From: Oscillospiraceae bacterium
GTDB lineage: Bacteria; Bacillota; Clostridia; Oscillospirales; Acutalibacteraceae
Reading direction: 5' to 3'
Assembly (NCBI GenBank): GCA_031288555.1
Contig: JAITRE010000001.1
Span: 1-64,000, forward strand
DNA length: 64,000 nt
Positions 45,622-56,291 of this stretch are shown piece by piece; position 1 is the first letter of the stretch, and each line of letters starts with the position of its first letter. The notes beneath the pieces were generated by a model. That model was given only the letters and a program-made list of their open reading frames with translations. It was not told the origin of the DNA and did no database searches. The position numbers and the translations under genes are program-made.

Positions 45622-48014
45622 GAGCTTACTTTTTCTATAGAAGAAAACTTGCACATAAGCCTTTTCGTTCCAACCTCATCAAAGCTTATCTCGAGCAAGG
45701 TGTCGTTTGGCATAGATTTTGAAGACAACACGCGTCCCACTCCAAATATTTTGTGGCGAATTACATCTCCTTCTTGAAAATCTTCCAATAAACAGTTTTT
45801 AATATCCCATGTGCGATTAAATTTTTTAGCAGATTCAAGTAACCTTATGTTTGTTTTATTTTGCAGCTGATGCGATCTAGTTTTTTTGTCAAATCCAGAC
45901 AAAATTTCTGAACGAGAAATATCTTTTAACTCTTCTGGAATCTCGGATATAAACCTTGAGGGTTTGTTTCGAGAAACGTTGCCAAACATCATTCTAGCAT
46001 CAGTATTTATAAGGAAAAGTTTTTCTTTTGCTCTTGTTACCCCAACATAAAAAAGGCGTCGTTCCTCTTCAACATCTCTCTCTTCAAAATTGGAAGAAAT
46101 AGCTTGAATTCTCGGAAAAATCCCCTCCTCCATTCCGGGCAAAAACACAAATGGAAACTCAAGACCTTTGGCAGAATGTATGGTCATCACCGAAACACTA
46201 TCAACACTTTCATTGTAAGAATCTGAATCCATTACCAAGGAAACCTCTTCTAAAAAATTTGACAAAGAAGCATTTTTTCCGCACTCTTCTTCATATCTTT
46301 TTATGTTTGTACCTAATTCTTCGATGTTTTCGATTCTAATTTTGCTGTTATTTTTTTCTAAAAGAATAGAGTTCAAAAAATTTGTTTTATTCAAAATCAT
46401 TTCATAAAGTTCATATATACTCGCATTTTCTTCGTTGTGCTTCTTAGAAAGTGAGTCAATAAGGTTGTAAAACGAAATAAGTTTTGCAGAAAATCTAAAA
46501 AGCTCTGGAAATTCTGCTGAATTTTTTATCACATCTAAAATGCCGAGCTTCGTCTTCTCTGCCACCTCTAAAACCAAAGAAATCGTTTTATTTCCAATTA
46601 ATCTTTTTGGAACATTTATAATTCTTTTTAATCTAACTTCATCACTCGGATTATTAATAATATTAAGGTAGGATATTATGTCTTTAATTTCTTTTCTGTC
46701 ATAAAAACGCAAACCTCCTATAATCTTGTAAGGAATAGCGTTTCTTACAAAAGCTCTTTCAATAGCACTTGTCTCTGCATTTATACGACACAAAACAGAG
46801 CTGTTTTTAAGCGGCACTCCATTTGATGACAATTCGAGAATTTTATTTGATATATATTTTGCTTCATCGTTTTCATCAATTGCTGTATAAATTTTTATTT
46901 TTTCTCCCAATTTATTATCCGTCCAAAGAACCTTCCCTTTTCTGGATGTATTGTTTTTTATAACAGAATTCGCTGCATCCAAAATACTTTTTGTAGACCT
47001 ATAATTTTGCTCAAGCCGTAAAACTTCGGCATTTTTATATCTTTTTTCAAATCCTAATATATTCTTTATGGTTGCTCCTCTAAAGGAATAAATGCCCTGA
47101 TCATCATCGCCAACAACGCAAAGATTCGCGCGCGCGCAACACATATCTATCAATTCAAATTGACCTTTATTTGTATCTTGATACTCATCGATAAATATGT
47201 ATTTATATCTAGCGCGTACTTTTTCCAAAACATCGTCGTTTTTCCTTAAAAGCAGAACGGTATTAAAAATAAGGTCGTCAAAATCCATTGCGTCTGCTAG
47301 TTTAAGCCGATTTTGGTATAACTTATATATTTTTGCTATTTCTCGCTTTTTCTGATCATTTTTAGCAAAGTTTTCATATTCTTCACAAGTAACTATTCTG
47401 TCTTTAGCTAAAGAAATTTCTTTCAATACATCTTTGTGGTTTAAAATTTTATCATCAATTTCAAAGTGTTTAAAACAATCCTTTATTAAACGACATGAAT
47501 CGTCGGTATCATAAACAGAAAAATGAAGAGAAAATCCTATTTTGTCTGCAAACTCTCTTAAAATTCTCACGCAAAACGAATGAAAAGTCAACGATGTTAC
47601 AAAAAACGCCTCTTCTGAAAGAATATCGCACAATCTGCTTTTAAGCTCCTTGGAAGCTTTGTTTGTAAAAGTGATAGCTAAAATTTTTGAAGGGTCTATT
47701 TTATCTACCGCTAAGCCTTTTTTTGCCTCTTGAGTTAAAGTGTTGTCCTCAAAATGCTTTTTTAAACTGTTTACATATTCTTGTGTTACAAAAGAAGGAA
47801 CAGCCTGAGAATAATAGGCATTTCCGTACGTTATTAAGTTGGCCATCTTGTTAACAAGAGTCGTTGTTTTTCCGCTGCCGGCGCCAGCCAAAATAAGAAT
47901 AAAGGGGTCTAACTTTACAACCGCCTCAAATTGTGCGGAGTTAAGATGTTTAAAGTCTTCTTCTATAATTTTTTTTCTTAAATTTAAAAATTCCTCTTTA
48001 AAAGAGTCAACCAT
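45618..48014 (-). CDS. pcrA: ATP-dependent DNA helicase PcrA/UvrD
   Basis: A 798-residue superfamily 1A helicase. The Q motif and Walker A are LNSAQFEAV and LAGAGSGKTTTLV. Motif Ia is AITFTNKAS, II is FIDEYQDTN, III is VVGDDDQGIYSFRGA, IV is LEQNYRS, and V/VI include VMTIHSAKGLEFPFVF and RRLFYVGVTRAKEKL. There is an insertion of about 40 residues after motif I. The C-terminal tail ends in the Tudor-like GDVIRHKIFGVGRVL domain of PcrA that binds RNA polymerase. It acts in repair and in clearing replication conflicts. AGGTGG lies before ATG. Confidence 0.96.
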   Translation of the reverse strand: MVDSFKEEFLNLRKKIIEEDFKHLNSAQFEAVVKLDPFILILAGAGSGKTTTLVNKMANLITYGNAYYSQAVPSFVTQEYVNSLKKHFEDNTLTQEAKKGLAVDKIDPSKILAITFTNKASKELKSRLCDILSEEAFFVTSLTFHSFCVRILREFADKIGFSLHFSVYDTDDSCRLIKDCFKHFEIDDKILNHKDVLKEISLAKDRIVTCEEYENFAKNDQKKREIAKIYKLYQNRLKLADAMDFDDLIFNTVLLLRKNDDVLEKVRARYKYIFIDEYQDTNKGQFELIDMCCARANLCVVGDDDQGIYSFRGATIKNILGFEKRYKNAEVLRLEQNYRSTKSILDAANSVIKNNTSRKGKVLWTDNKLGEKIKIYTAIDENDEAKYISNKILELSSNGVPLKNSSVLCRINAETSAIERAFVRNAIPYKIIGGLRFYDRKEIKDIISYLNIINNPSDEVRLKRIINVPKRLIGNKTISLVLEVAEKTKLGILDVIKNSAEFPELFRFSAKLISFYNLIDSLSKKHNEENASIYELYEMILNKTNFLNSILLEKNNSKIRIENIEELGTNIKRYEEECGKNASLSNFLEEVSLVMDSDSYNESVDSVSVMTIHSAKGLEFPFVFLPGMEEGIFPRIQAISSNFEERDVEEERRLFYVGVTRAKEKLFLINTDARMMFGNVSRNKPSRFISEIPEELKDISRSEILSGFDKKTRSHQLQNKTNIRLLESAKKFNRTWDIKNCLLEDFQEGDVIRHKIFGVGRVLSSKSMPNDTLLEISFDEVGTKRLMCKFSSIEKVSS

Positions 48015-49000
48015 ATAATTTCACCACCTATCATAAAAATTTTGAAAAATAATTTTCGCAAAAATTATCATTTTACAGAATATTTTATTATAAAAAATAA
48101 AACTAACTGTTTTTTATTATAACACATTATACAAATATTTTAAAGTCGCGCTTAATAAAACCAATAACTAAATTTTTAAAAAACTACTTAATATTAAGAT
48201 GTTTTGCGGGTTTTAAAAAATTATAAAACAAAAAACTGTGTAATTTAAAATTTCTCTCTTTAAATCAAACAATTAAGCAAAGATCATAAATAAAAGAAAT
48301 TTAAAATAAATTAATAAATATAATTTTAAATTTTAAATCGCAGTAATTTGCTTCTTTTGTTGCAAAAACAGATGCTAAATATTTGAAAAAAACTTTAGCA
48401 CAGCAGCAAATACAAAAAACTAATATACTAAACAAAACTTAAATAATAAATTTTATTTGTTTTTTATTTTAGTCGCCAAATTTAATTATTTTTTAAACAA
48501 AAGGCAACTTATTTTAAAAATAAAAACAATAAAATTTCTAAAAAGTGTAAAATACATTAGTTAAAGATGTTAAAATAAATCTTTACAAAAAATTAAAAAA
48601 GATCTAATACGAATAGATTTCAAAAATCTTAAAACTAAAAAACATCGCCCAATCTTAAAAAAGGACGTTTGGAAAATAAAATTAGTTAGTTCATAAAACA
48701 TAATAATTTTACTGTTAAAAATTATGTAAATTAAAATAATTTTTTATTTGACAAAAATTCAGTGCCAAAAAAGTAGATTAACGGGCAATAACGCAGGCAC
48801 CAATTTAAAAATTTTTACCTATAAAATAATTCATTTAACTTAAACTGAAAAAACCAGTAACAACAATTACCTAGGTGTTAATAAAGGGTTTTTAAAATTT
48901 AAAACAAAATATTAGGTTAAAAACAAATTTAAATTCCTACTTTAAAGTACAAAACTAAAATTTTACAAATTAAATGTTCAAAAAATTTAGTCAAAAATCT
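48015..49000. other. Gene-free 1-kb stretch between pcrA and the helicase-loader gene
   Basis: A/T-rich. The only less AT-rich patch is 48770-48801, where GTGCC (48772-48776) and GGCAC (48796-48800) could close a hairpin. On the minus strand it is followed by GAATTTTTG and might end the dnaD-dnaI transcript. No gene is seen. Confidence 0.4.
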
Positions 49001-50014
49001 CTATAGCTCTTGCTTGTTCATTGTGTCTTCTTTAATTCTTTTTTGTTGTCGTATGTCGTTTCCACAAAATCCAACATTAATGTAGTCTCCCATAACTCGA
49101 GAAACTAAGCGTTCAGAATACATTTGTTCTAATTCTTCAAAAGAAAGATTTGTGCTAATAATTGTTGGTTTTGACAACATTATTCTAGAATCTATCGTAT
49201 TATAAATAACAAAGTTTGAAAACGAATTTGAAAACTCAACGCCAAGATCATCAAGTATCAAAAGGTCGCATTCTGATATGTGTTTTTGACTGTCAAATAA
49301 ATCTTGATCTTTTTTTGGTGAAAATTTTTCCTTACTAAGGCTCGAAACTATGCTTTGAACAGAGCTATACACAACACCAAAGCCTTTGTTTATAACTTCT
49401 TTTGCTATAGCCAAAGAAAGATGAGTTTTTCCAAGACCGGTTGCTCCTTGAAATAACAAGTTTTTTGAAGATACAGAAAACTCTTTGGCATAATTTTTGC
49501 AAAAAGTAAAAATTTTCTCCATTCGTCTTCTTGGGGATGGCTCCCCTTTTGTTTGCGGTTCCCAAGGATAAAAATCAAGCCGCAACGTGTCAAACGAGCA
49601 CAGAGAAATGGGAGAAAGACGGTTTAATCTTTCGTAAGTCTCTTGCTTTAAAAGTTTTTTCATGCAAAAGCACATTTTACCATTTATATATCCCGTATCT
49701 TCACACGTTCTGCAATAGTGTTGAATTTCTAAAAAATTAGAAAAAGAAGAAACTTTCTGCTGTAGGTCTTCTAATTCACTTTGTAGTTTTTGATTTTTTT
49801 CTTTTAATTTCTTCAATTCATTTTTGCAAGATCCACTTAAAACAGCTTTGGCTAGCAAAACGGCGGTTTTTGATAACTCAATTTCTATTTGCTTAGCTCT
49901 TGGAAATTTTTTGTAAAAAAGATTTCTTCTTTTTTCTACCTTAAGCTCTTCTTTTCTTCTTTTAATTTCAAGATCCCTTTTAACTGTTTCGTAAATTTCA
50001 GGATGATAAACCAT
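49001..50014 (-). CDS. DnaC/DnaI-type helicase-loader ATPase
   Basis: A 337-residue AAA+ protein. The N-terminal half is helical and probably coiled coil. A cysteine cluster C-x-x-C...C-x-C near residues 100-115 may bind zinc, as in DnaI. Walker A is QGATGLGKTHLSLA (about residue 190) and Walker B is LLILDDLGVEFSN (about 252). It should load the replicative helicase at origins. It lies 19 nt after a DnaD-domain gene, the functional pairing known from Firmicutes. IstB transposition helpers have a similar core, but no transposase adjoins and the zinc cluster argues for a loader. Confidence 0.9.
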   Translation of the reverse strand: MVYHPEIYETVKRDLEIKRRKEELKVEKRRNLFYKKFPRAKQIEIELSKTAVLLAKAVLSGSCKNELKKLKEKNQKLQSELEDLQQKVSSFSNFLEIQHYCRTCEDTGYINGKMCFCMKKLLKQETYERLNRLSPISLCSFDTLRLDFYPWEPQTKGEPSPRRRMEKIFTFCKNYAKEFSVSSKNLLFQGATGLGKTHLSLAIAKEVINKGFGVVYSSVQSIVSSLSKEKFSPKKDQDLFDSQKHISECDLLILDDLGVEFSNSFSNFVIYNTIDSRIMLSKPTIISTNLSFEELEQMYSERLVSRVMGDYINVGFCGNDIRQQKRIKEDTMNKQEL

Positions 50015-50032
50015 CAGAAACTCCCTTCTTTC

Positions 50033-50989
50033 TTAATCAAAAATACTAAAACTTCTATACTTGTCTATATTGTAAGAAGTCTGTCTGGGTTTTTTATAAG
50101 ATTTGTTCATATCAAGCTTCGATTTGTCAATTTGACTCACAGAATCTATACCCTCGTTTTTAAAGCGTTCTAAAATAGTGTTCATATACCCAAGTATATA
50201 CCTACCCTTAGCATCAACGCAACGATTATATGCTTCTTGTAAAAGCTCTTCTTTTAGCTTCCATTTGTTTATCCAGCGATCCGCCGCCTCTTCTTCTTTG
50301 GGAGTTGGCGAACGACGGTCTACTCCTATAACTCTTTGCAAAACCTTCCAAGCGTTTTGTAGTTTATAAAGCTGTCTTATTTTGTTGTCGGCTTTATCAA
50401 CGGTGTCAATGCCATCTACGCTCCAAGAAATAGCTGTTTTTTCAATGTATTTCATATTGCTTTTACCAACATCTACGGCATACTGCAAAAGCATGGCAAT
50501 AACGTCAACCGGTAAACCATCGTTTTCGTTTAGCATTAATAACAAAGCCGAGTCTGAATTAGATATTGTTCTGCCAAGTATAATTTGGGCTTCTTGCATT
50601 AAAAAAGCTATCTTTTCATCTTCTTTAATTCTTTTTGCAACATAGGTACTATCGGGTTTCTGAGTACGAGACATAGGTCTTTTTTTAGAAATTTTTTTTA
50701 ATTCTTTGGATAATTTAAGATTGTCGCTCTTAATTTCTTTGTTATAAGCGTCTTTCTCTAGCAAAACCCCTGTTTCAATCCAATATAGCATCGCATCTTT
50801 AATTTCGGTTATATGCATAGATAACGCTTTTGCTATTTCTTCTTGAGATAGTTTTTCTTGAGAGTGTCTTAAAATCCAAAGCAACACTTTAAGTTGAACT
50901 GACCCCGCAAGCTTTATGTGTTCATCAACAACACACGTTGGCACAGCAAATACAGAATTAAAAACACCAAGATCAATAAAAAATTCCAT
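50033..50989 (-). CDS. DnaD-domain replication initiation protein
   Basis: About 318 residues. The N-terminal winged-helix-like part (VLLWILRHSQEKLSQEEIAKAL) recalls DnaD/DnaB initiators. Two DnaD (DDBH2) domains follow; the second ends near WINKWKLKEELLQEAYNRCVDAKGR and YMNTILERFKNEG. It would remodel origin DNA and recruit the DnaI-type loader encoded downstream. The start at 50989 has GGAAG upstream; an in-frame ATG 60 nt earlier gives a poor match to the family start. Confidence 0.9.
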   Translation of the reverse strand: MEFFIDLGVFNSVFAVPTCVVDEHIKLAGSVQLKVLLWILRHSQEKLSQEEIAKALSMHITEIKDAMLYWIETGVLLEKDAYNKEIKSDNLKLSKELKKISKKRPMSRTQKPDSTYVAKRIKEDEKIAFLMQEAQIILGRTISNSDSALLLMLNENDGLPVDVIAMLLQYAVDVGKSNMKYIEKTAISWSVDGIDTVDKADNKIRQLYKLQNAWKVLQRVIGVDRRSPTPKEEEAADRWINKWKLKEELLQEAYNRCVDAKGRYILGYMNTILERFKNEGIDSVSQIDKSKLDMNKSYKKPRQTSYNIDKYRSFSIFD

Positions 50990-51086
50990 TTTAACATCTT
51001 CCTTTAAAAAGTAATCATTTTGTTTGCTAACAAAGCAATCGTTTGGCACAATTTTAAAAACACAATTATCATTTATAAAAAAGTAA

Positions 51087-52724
51087 CTATATTTTTATAA
51101 TGGATCTTATTTTTTTAAAAACATTTTTCCCAAAAATACGATATATAGATTTTGTTTTGTAAGTAACAACGAAATACACAAGCGCACCCAACAAAAAATA
51201 AAAAAGAACAATAAGCATAGAAAAAACTTTATTTTCGTTTTTGATTGGAAGAACTTTGTTAAAAACAAGTATCAAGGAAGTCATTAAAGATGTTGCAATT
51301 AAGCTGATAAAAATTTCTTTAATTGTTTTTTTATAACTAATGTTATAAGATTTTTTTAAAGAAATAAGACTTGTGCTGGCAGATATTGTCAAACCAAGAA
51401 TTGTAGAAAATGAAGCTCCGTTGTACGCGCCAAGGCCCAACTTCCCAAACAAAATCATCAGCGGAATATTTAACGTAGCATTTATTGCAAAACCCAAAAA
51501 ACAAGCAAAATAAACAGCTTTAAATTTTCCAAGAGAATGCATAATAACATTAACATTTAGTTCAACGCTTGAAAAAATCGAAACAAAAACGCTAAAAGAA
51601 AATACAGATGGGCCAAATTCACTTTTGTTGCCATAAAAAATATTCCAAACGGGATCTGCGAGCAAAGAAAGTCCTGTTGCCATTGGAATTGTCATAAACA
51701 ATACTATTTGCAGGGTTTTATTTATTTTTTCTCGAATTTGATGTAAGTTTTCAAGAACAAGATACTTCGTTAAATTAGGAAGCACATTCACAACAACACC
51801 GCCGGCCACAGAAGACACTATTGAGTTAAGTTTAAAACCCCAATTGGATATTATGGCCAAAATACTTTCCGACTGAACACCCGAAAAACCGCACTTTGAG
51901 CTCAGTGTTTTCACAACGGTTAAAGAGTTAACAAAAGAGTAACACGAGGAAATAATATTTAGAACAACAAAAGGAATAGTTGTTAAAATAAGTTTTTTTA
52001 CAATTATTTTGTTGGTGATATTTTTTTCTTCTTTTGTCAGTTTATAATCGGCAAATTTTAAATCTTTCTCTTTTAAAATTCTGCATCTTAAATAAAAATA
52101 TGAAACAATAGCACCAACGGTAGCACCAAATACCGCAACTCCAACCGCATAAGTTGAACTAAGTTTTAAAACATTAATAGAAATATAACTGCCAAAAATA
52201 ATGAAACTAACTCTTACCAGCTGCTCCAAAATCTGACTGCTCGAAGACACGGAAATATAGTGATTCCCTTGCAAATATCCTCTTGTGCTTCCCAAAACAG
52301 CAACAAATAAAAGCGCAGTTGAAACAACTCTAATAACAAATGTCACATCAGGCGGCTGTGTAACACCACTCACATCGCCAACTATGTGTTTTGATATAAT
52401 TGGTGCGCAAAAAAACAAAACTAATGTGCTGATAAACGCGGTTGTGGTTGTAATAATTTTTGCAATGCGAAAAACCGTATTCTGAGCCTTGTAAAAACCA
52501 CGAGTATTATATTCGCTAACAATTTTGCTCACCGCAAGTGGTACACCCACCGTTGATAAAGTCAAAAACAACTCATAGGTGGAATACGCGTAGCTGTAAA
52601 GGGCGCCACCCCTCTCTCCAATAATGGTATAAAAAGGAATAACATATAAAACTCCCATGACTTTACCAGCAATTATATACAGTGTTGCTACAAACGCGCC
52701 TCTTAAAAAACTATCTTTGCGCAC
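51087..52724 (-). CDS. Polysaccharide/lipid II flippase of the MOP superfamily (SpoVB/MurJ-like)
   Basis: A 545-residue membrane protein with about 14 transmembrane helices, opening FLRGAFVATLYIIAGKVMGV and followed by IPFYTIIGERGGALYSYAY, typical of SpoVB/YtgP proteins. These flip undecaprenyl-linked sugars; SpoVB serves the spore cortex and YtgP vegetative wall synthesis. I cannot separate the two by eye. Start is GTG at 52724 with AAGGG rather far upstream. It is a lone gene between dnaD and glyA on the same strand. Confidence 0.9.
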   Translation of the reverse strand: MRKDSFLRGAFVATLYIIAGKVMGVLYVIPFYTIIGERGGALYSYAYSTYELFLTLSTVGVPLAVSKIVSEYNTRGFYKAQNTVFRIAKIITTTTAFISTLVLFFCAPIISKHIVGDVSGVTQPPDVTFVIRVVSTALLFVAVLGSTRGYLQGNHYISVSSSSQILEQLVRVSFIIFGSYISINVLKLSSTYAVGVAVFGATVGAIVSYFYLRCRILKEKDLKFADYKLTKEEKNITNKIIVKKLILTTIPFVVLNIISSCYSFVNSLTVVKTLSSKCGFSGVQSESILAIISNWGFKLNSIVSSVAGGVVVNVLPNLTKYLVLENLHQIREKINKTLQIVLFMTIPMATGLSLLADPVWNIFYGNKSEFGPSVFSFSVFVSIFSSVELNVNVIMHSLGKFKAVYFACFLGFAINATLNIPLMILFGKLGLGAYNGASFSTILGLTISASTSLISLKKSYNISYKKTIKEIFISLIATSLMTSLILVFNKVLPIKNENKVFSMLIVLFYFLLGALVYFVVTYKTKSIYRIFGKNVFKKIRSIIKI

Positions 52725-52892
52725 AAGCGTAAATCTACCCTTCTGTTGATAATAAAAACGACATATTTTCTAAATTTCGTTTGTTGAGTGTTAATTTGAT
52801 TAAAATAAAACTTCACTTGCAATTTGCTTTTTTAAAATCAAAAAATACATGTTTGTTGGTGACAAAAGTCAAGTTAAAATATAGTAAAAAAT

Positions 52893-54161
52893 TTAATTCA
52901 TCGTTTTTATTTTATAAAGTGGATACTTTTTGCAAATTTTACAAACTTCTTTTTTTATCCAATTTTTATTTTTATCAAAATCTTTGATTGCCATAAATAT
53001 AAACTCAGAAATTTCTTCCATTTCTCTAAAACCAAAACCTCTTGTTGTAACAAAAGGCGTTCCAATTCTAAGTCCGCTTGTTATAAATGGACTTAATTTT
53101 TCGCCGGGTATTGTGTTTTTATTTGTAGTAATATTCACACTTTCAAGAAAATTTTGAAGCTCTTTTCCCGTAACACCAGTGTTTCTTAAATCTAAAAGTA
53201 TCAAATGGTTGTCGGTTCCGCCGGAAATTAAGTTTATTCCTTTTCTTAATAGTTGATTAGAAAGAGTAAGGGCATTTTCGACAACTCTCTTTGAATATTT
53301 TTTAAACTCTTCCGTTTGAGCCTCTTTAAAGCATATTGCCTTTGCAGCAACAACGTGCATTAAGGGCCCTCCTTGAGTCCCGGGAAAAACAGCGCTATCT
53401 ATTAATTTTGCGAATTTTTTTTTGCATAAAATCAAACCAGATCTGGGCCCACGAAGAGTTTTGTGAGTTGTTGTTGTAACAAAATCCGCAAAAGGAAATG
53501 GGTTTGGATGCAGTCTGGCAACAATCAAGCCCGCTATATGTGCTATATCCGCCATAAGATAAGCTCCGCATGCGCTTGCAATTTCTTTAAATTTTTTAAA
53601 ATTAATAGTTCTTGGATAAGCGCTCGCACCACAAACTATAAGTTTTGGTTTTATTTTTAACGCTTTTTCATATAACAACTCATAGTCTATTTGATGAGTA
53701 ATGGGGTCAACATCATAATGGTGAAAATTAAAATATCTTCCCGAAACATTTACAAAAGATCCGTGAGTAAGGTGCCCTCCAGACGATAAGTTCATCCCAA
53801 GAACTTTATCTCCGGGTTTTAAAATAGCAAAATATACCGCAAAATTTGCAGAAGCTCCCGAATGAGGTTGTACGTTAGCGTGTTCTGCGCAAAAAATTTT
53901 ACAAGCTCTTTGAGTTGCAATATTTTCTATATTATCAACAAACTCACAACCACCATAATATCTTTTTTTCGGGTATCCTTCTGCATACTTATTTGTAAGA
54001 ACCGACCCCATAGCGGCCATAACCGCTAAAGAAGTAAGATTTTCTGAGGCTATAAGTTCTAAATTGTTTTCTTGTCTTGCAAGTTCACAAGATATATTTT
54101 TCCCTATCTCTTCGTCAAATTGGAAAACAAAACTTCCGATATTTTTTGAAAATTGATGCAT
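52893..54161 (-). CDS. glyA: Serine hydroxymethyltransferase
   Basis: A 422-residue PLP enzyme of fold type I that interconverts serine and glycine with tetrahydrofolate. Landmarks: IASENLTS near the start, [15 protein letters not shown], the PLP lysine in [14 protein letters not shown] (about residue 228), and [21 protein letters not shown] at 54161 is preferred to ATG at 54167 because AGGGGG then lies at a workable distance. It is isolated, with no clear riboswitch upstream; I looked for glycine or purine motifs and saw none. Confidence 0.97.
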   Translation of the reverse strand: MHQFSKNIGSFVFQFDEEIGKNISCELARQENNLELIASENLTSLAVMAAMGSVLTNKYAEGYPKKRYYGGCEFVDNIENIATQRACKIFCAEHANVQPHSGASANFAVYFAILKPGDKVLGMNLSSGGHLTHGSFVNVSGRYFNFHHYDVDPITHQIDYELLYEKALKIKPKLIVCGASAYPRTINFKKFKEIASACGAYLMADIAHIAGLIVARLHPNPFPFADFVTTTTHKTLRGPRSGLILCKKKFAKLIDSAVFPGTQGGPLMHVVAAKAICFKEAQTEEFKKYSKRVVENALTLSNQLLRKGINLISGGTDNHLILLDLRNTGVTGKELQNFLESVNITTNKNTIPGEKLSPFITSGLRIGTPFVTTRGFGFREMEEISEFIFMAIKDFDKNKNWIKKEVCKICKKYPLYKIKTMN

Positions 54162-54337
54162 TTTCATCCCCCTGTTTAAAGTCTACTTTAAAACAAGATG
54201 TCTTTTAAAACTTTGATAATCTAAAGCTTTAACTTGCATTTTAAATTTTTTTGTATAAAAATAAAAATTAATTTGTTTTTTGTCAACAGTAAAATACTGT
54301 TTTTAAAACATTACAATGGCTTTTAATTTAGCTTTTA

Positions 54338-55231
54338 TTAAGTGGTGAGGTTTGTAAAGTTTTCTTCTTGTTTACTTTCTTTTTTTTTATTTTCAACAAT
54401 CGGCATCTGTTCTATATCCAGCTCTTTTAAAACCATAACTTCTTTTCTGTTAAAGTCGTTAGCGATGGCACATGGTGGGGAATCTCTTATTTTAACTTTA
54501 AGCATACCTGTTAAAAGATTTGCTTCACAAACAACTCCTTCCCCAGCGGGCGTCATAACAGTGGCGCCAACAGCAGGAGTTATTTTTGAAAGTTCCAAGT
54601 AAGTTTGCTCTTCGTATTTTAAACAGCATAATAAGCGCCCGCAATTTCCTGAAATTTTAGAAGGGCTTAAAAATATACCTTGATCTTTAGCAGTCTTTAT
54701 AAGCACGGGTTTAAAATCCTCCAAAAACATCGAACAACAAAATGGTTTGCCGCAAATTCCAACCCCACCCATCATTTTTGTTTCGTCTCGTATGCCTATC
54801 TGACGAAGCTCAATTCTAATGTGGAAAAAACTCGCAAGATCTCGAACAAGCCCCCTAAAGTCTATTCTGTCATCCGCCGAAAAATAAAATATAACTTTAC
54901 GGGTGTCAAGTGTATATTCAGCGTCCACGGGCTTCATTTTTAGCTTGTGTTCTTTTATTTTTTCTGAAAAAATTTGATATGCTTGCTTTGCTTTTTTTTG
55001 ATTATCTTTAAGCTTTTTTAAATCATCTTTTGTTGCGGCTCTGAGAATTTTGTTTTCAGAGCTTAGGGTTTCCCGACTATTGTTTGTAAAATCAGCCATA
55101 ACCTCACCACACTCAAGGCCTCTAAAGGTTTCTACCACAACAACTTGTCCGGGCTTATATTTTTTTGAATCACATTTAAAATAATAAATTTTTTCTCTTG
55201 GTTTTAGTTTTATTCTTACAACCTCTAACAT
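54338..55231 (-). CDS. ricT: RicT/YaaT PSP1-domain protein
   Basis: A 297-residue cytoplasmic protein with the PSP1 C-terminal domain. Cysteine-rich blocks CGKPFCCSMF and GNCGRLLCCLKYEE supply iron-sulfur ligands of the RicA-RicF-RicT complex. The N-terminus GQVVVVETFRGLECGEV is typical. In Bacillus the complex stimulates RNase Y processing and sporulation phosphorelay, which links it to the rny gene at 33.6 kb. It directly follows holB (47-nt gap), as in most Firmicutes. GGGGAG precedes ATG. Confidence 0.95.
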   Translation of the reverse strand: MLEVVRIKLKPREKIYYFKCDSKKYKPGQVVVVETFRGLECGEVMADFTNNSRETLSSENKILRAATKDDLKKLKDNQKKAKQAYQIFSEKIKEHKLKMKPVDAEYTLDTRKVIFYFSADDRIDFRGLVRDLASFFHIRIELRQIGIRDETKMMGGVGICGKPFCCSMFLEDFKPVLIKTAKDQGIFLSPSKISGNCGRLLCCLKYEEQTYLELSKITPAVGATVMTPAGEGVVCEANLLTGMLKVKIRDSPPCAIANDFNRKEVMVLKELDIEQMPIVENKKKESKQEENFTNLTT

Positions 55232-55278
55232 ATTTCACTCCCCGCCTTTGAAATTAAAATCCAAAGCTAATCGCAAAT

Positions 55279-56262
55279 TTAAAAAACACAAGAAGATATT
55301 TTGGTACATACGTAGGTCGTTAAAAGATCTGTTTTTACGTTTTGCTTCTTAAGTTCCCGGGCAAATTTTACAATATTTAAAAGATTTTTCACTTTTAAAA
55401 AATCAAAGCCTTCAAGTAGTTGAAACGTTTTGCTGTTTTGAGCCTCAAAATAAACCCCAAAAACTTCACAAAAAATAAGTTTCTTTTTAAGCAAAAAAGC
55501 GATAGCGTCTAAGGTTTTTTCAAATAAATTTAAATTCTTAGAAACTTCATTTAACAAAGTCATCAATTCCCACTCGTTCTTTTCAACAATACTTTTTATT
55601 GTGTTAAAAACAAAAAAATCAAGCTTATGTAAGATAGAATCTTTTTCAAAACTATCATTTTTTTTTGCAGCGCTGTAAAAATTATCAGTAATTTTTAAAA
55701 TATTTGATGTAGAATCTGGCTTGTGTTCTTTTAAAAATTTAAATGATAAATTTTCGTTAACAGGAGAAACAAAATAAACCTGACATCGCGAAACAAAGGT
55801 GGCAAGCAAAGATTTAATAGAAATGCAAATAAATATAAAAACAACAAACTCAGGGGGTTCTTCCAGGGTTTTTAAAATTGCGCTTTGCGCTTGCTTTGTT
55901 AATTTATCGGCATTTTCAAAAATATACACCTTGTGCCGAGCTTCATTTGGCAAAATACAGACTTCTTTTTTTATTTTACGAATCTCATCAACGCCAACAG
56001 ATTCTGTATGGTTTTTGTTTTCAACACAAGTTATATCTGGATGACTCCCCAAAGAAGCTTTTTTGCAAGAGCCGCACACTCCGCAAGGTCTTTCAAAGCA
56101 AGACTCACAAACAACAGCGCTTGCTACTATTTGTGCAAACGTACTTTTGCCAGCACCCTCTTCGCCGTAAAATACAATCGAGTGTGGAAAATTACCTGTA
56201 CTAAAAATTTTCAAAAACTCATTTTTCAAGAATTTATTACCCAAAAAATCTTTAAATTTCAT
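55279..56262 (-). CDS. holB: DNA polymerase III delta-prime subunit
   Basis: A 327-residue clamp-loader subunit. The P-loop region is YGEEGAGKSTFAQ (about residue 35), followed by a zinc-binding four-cysteine module (CESC...CGVCGSC). The sensor block is AQSAILKTLEEPPEFVVFI with the usual EEPP. The SRC arginine-finger motif is VSRCQVYF. The clamp loader places DnaN on DNA. It lies between the PLP decarboxylase and ricT, but tmk and yaaQ, commonly present here, are missing. GAGAGG lies before ATG. Confidence 0.94.
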   Translation of the reverse strand: MKFKDFLGNKFLKNEFLKIFSTGNFPHSIVFYGEEGAGKSTFAQIVASAVVCESCFERPCGVCGSCKKASLGSHPDITCVENKNHTESVGVDEIRKIKKEVCILPNEARHKVYIFENADKLTKQAQSAILKTLEEPPEFVVFIFICISIKSLLATFVSRCQVYFVSPVNENLSFKFLKEHKPDSTSNILKITDNFYSAAKKNDSFEKDSILHKLDFFVFNTIKSIVEKNEWELMTLLNEVSKNLNLFEKTLDAIAFLLKKKLIFCEVFGVYFEAQNSKTFQLLEGFDFLKVKNLLNIVKFARELKKQNVKTDLLTTYVCTKISSCVF

Positions 56263-56291
56263 AAAGCCTCTCTTTTAAAATTAGAATATTT

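Noticed and set aside
48730-48810. Less AT-rich patch as a structured ncRNA
   Set aside because: Only one 5-bp stem closes a 19-nt loop; no known RNA motif or second helix is convincing. A weak terminator is the most that can be said.
49001-50014. IstB transposition helper instead of helicase loader
   Set aside because: The zinc-like cysteine cluster, the adjoining DnaD-domain gene and the lack of an IstA transposase favour a DnaI-type loader.
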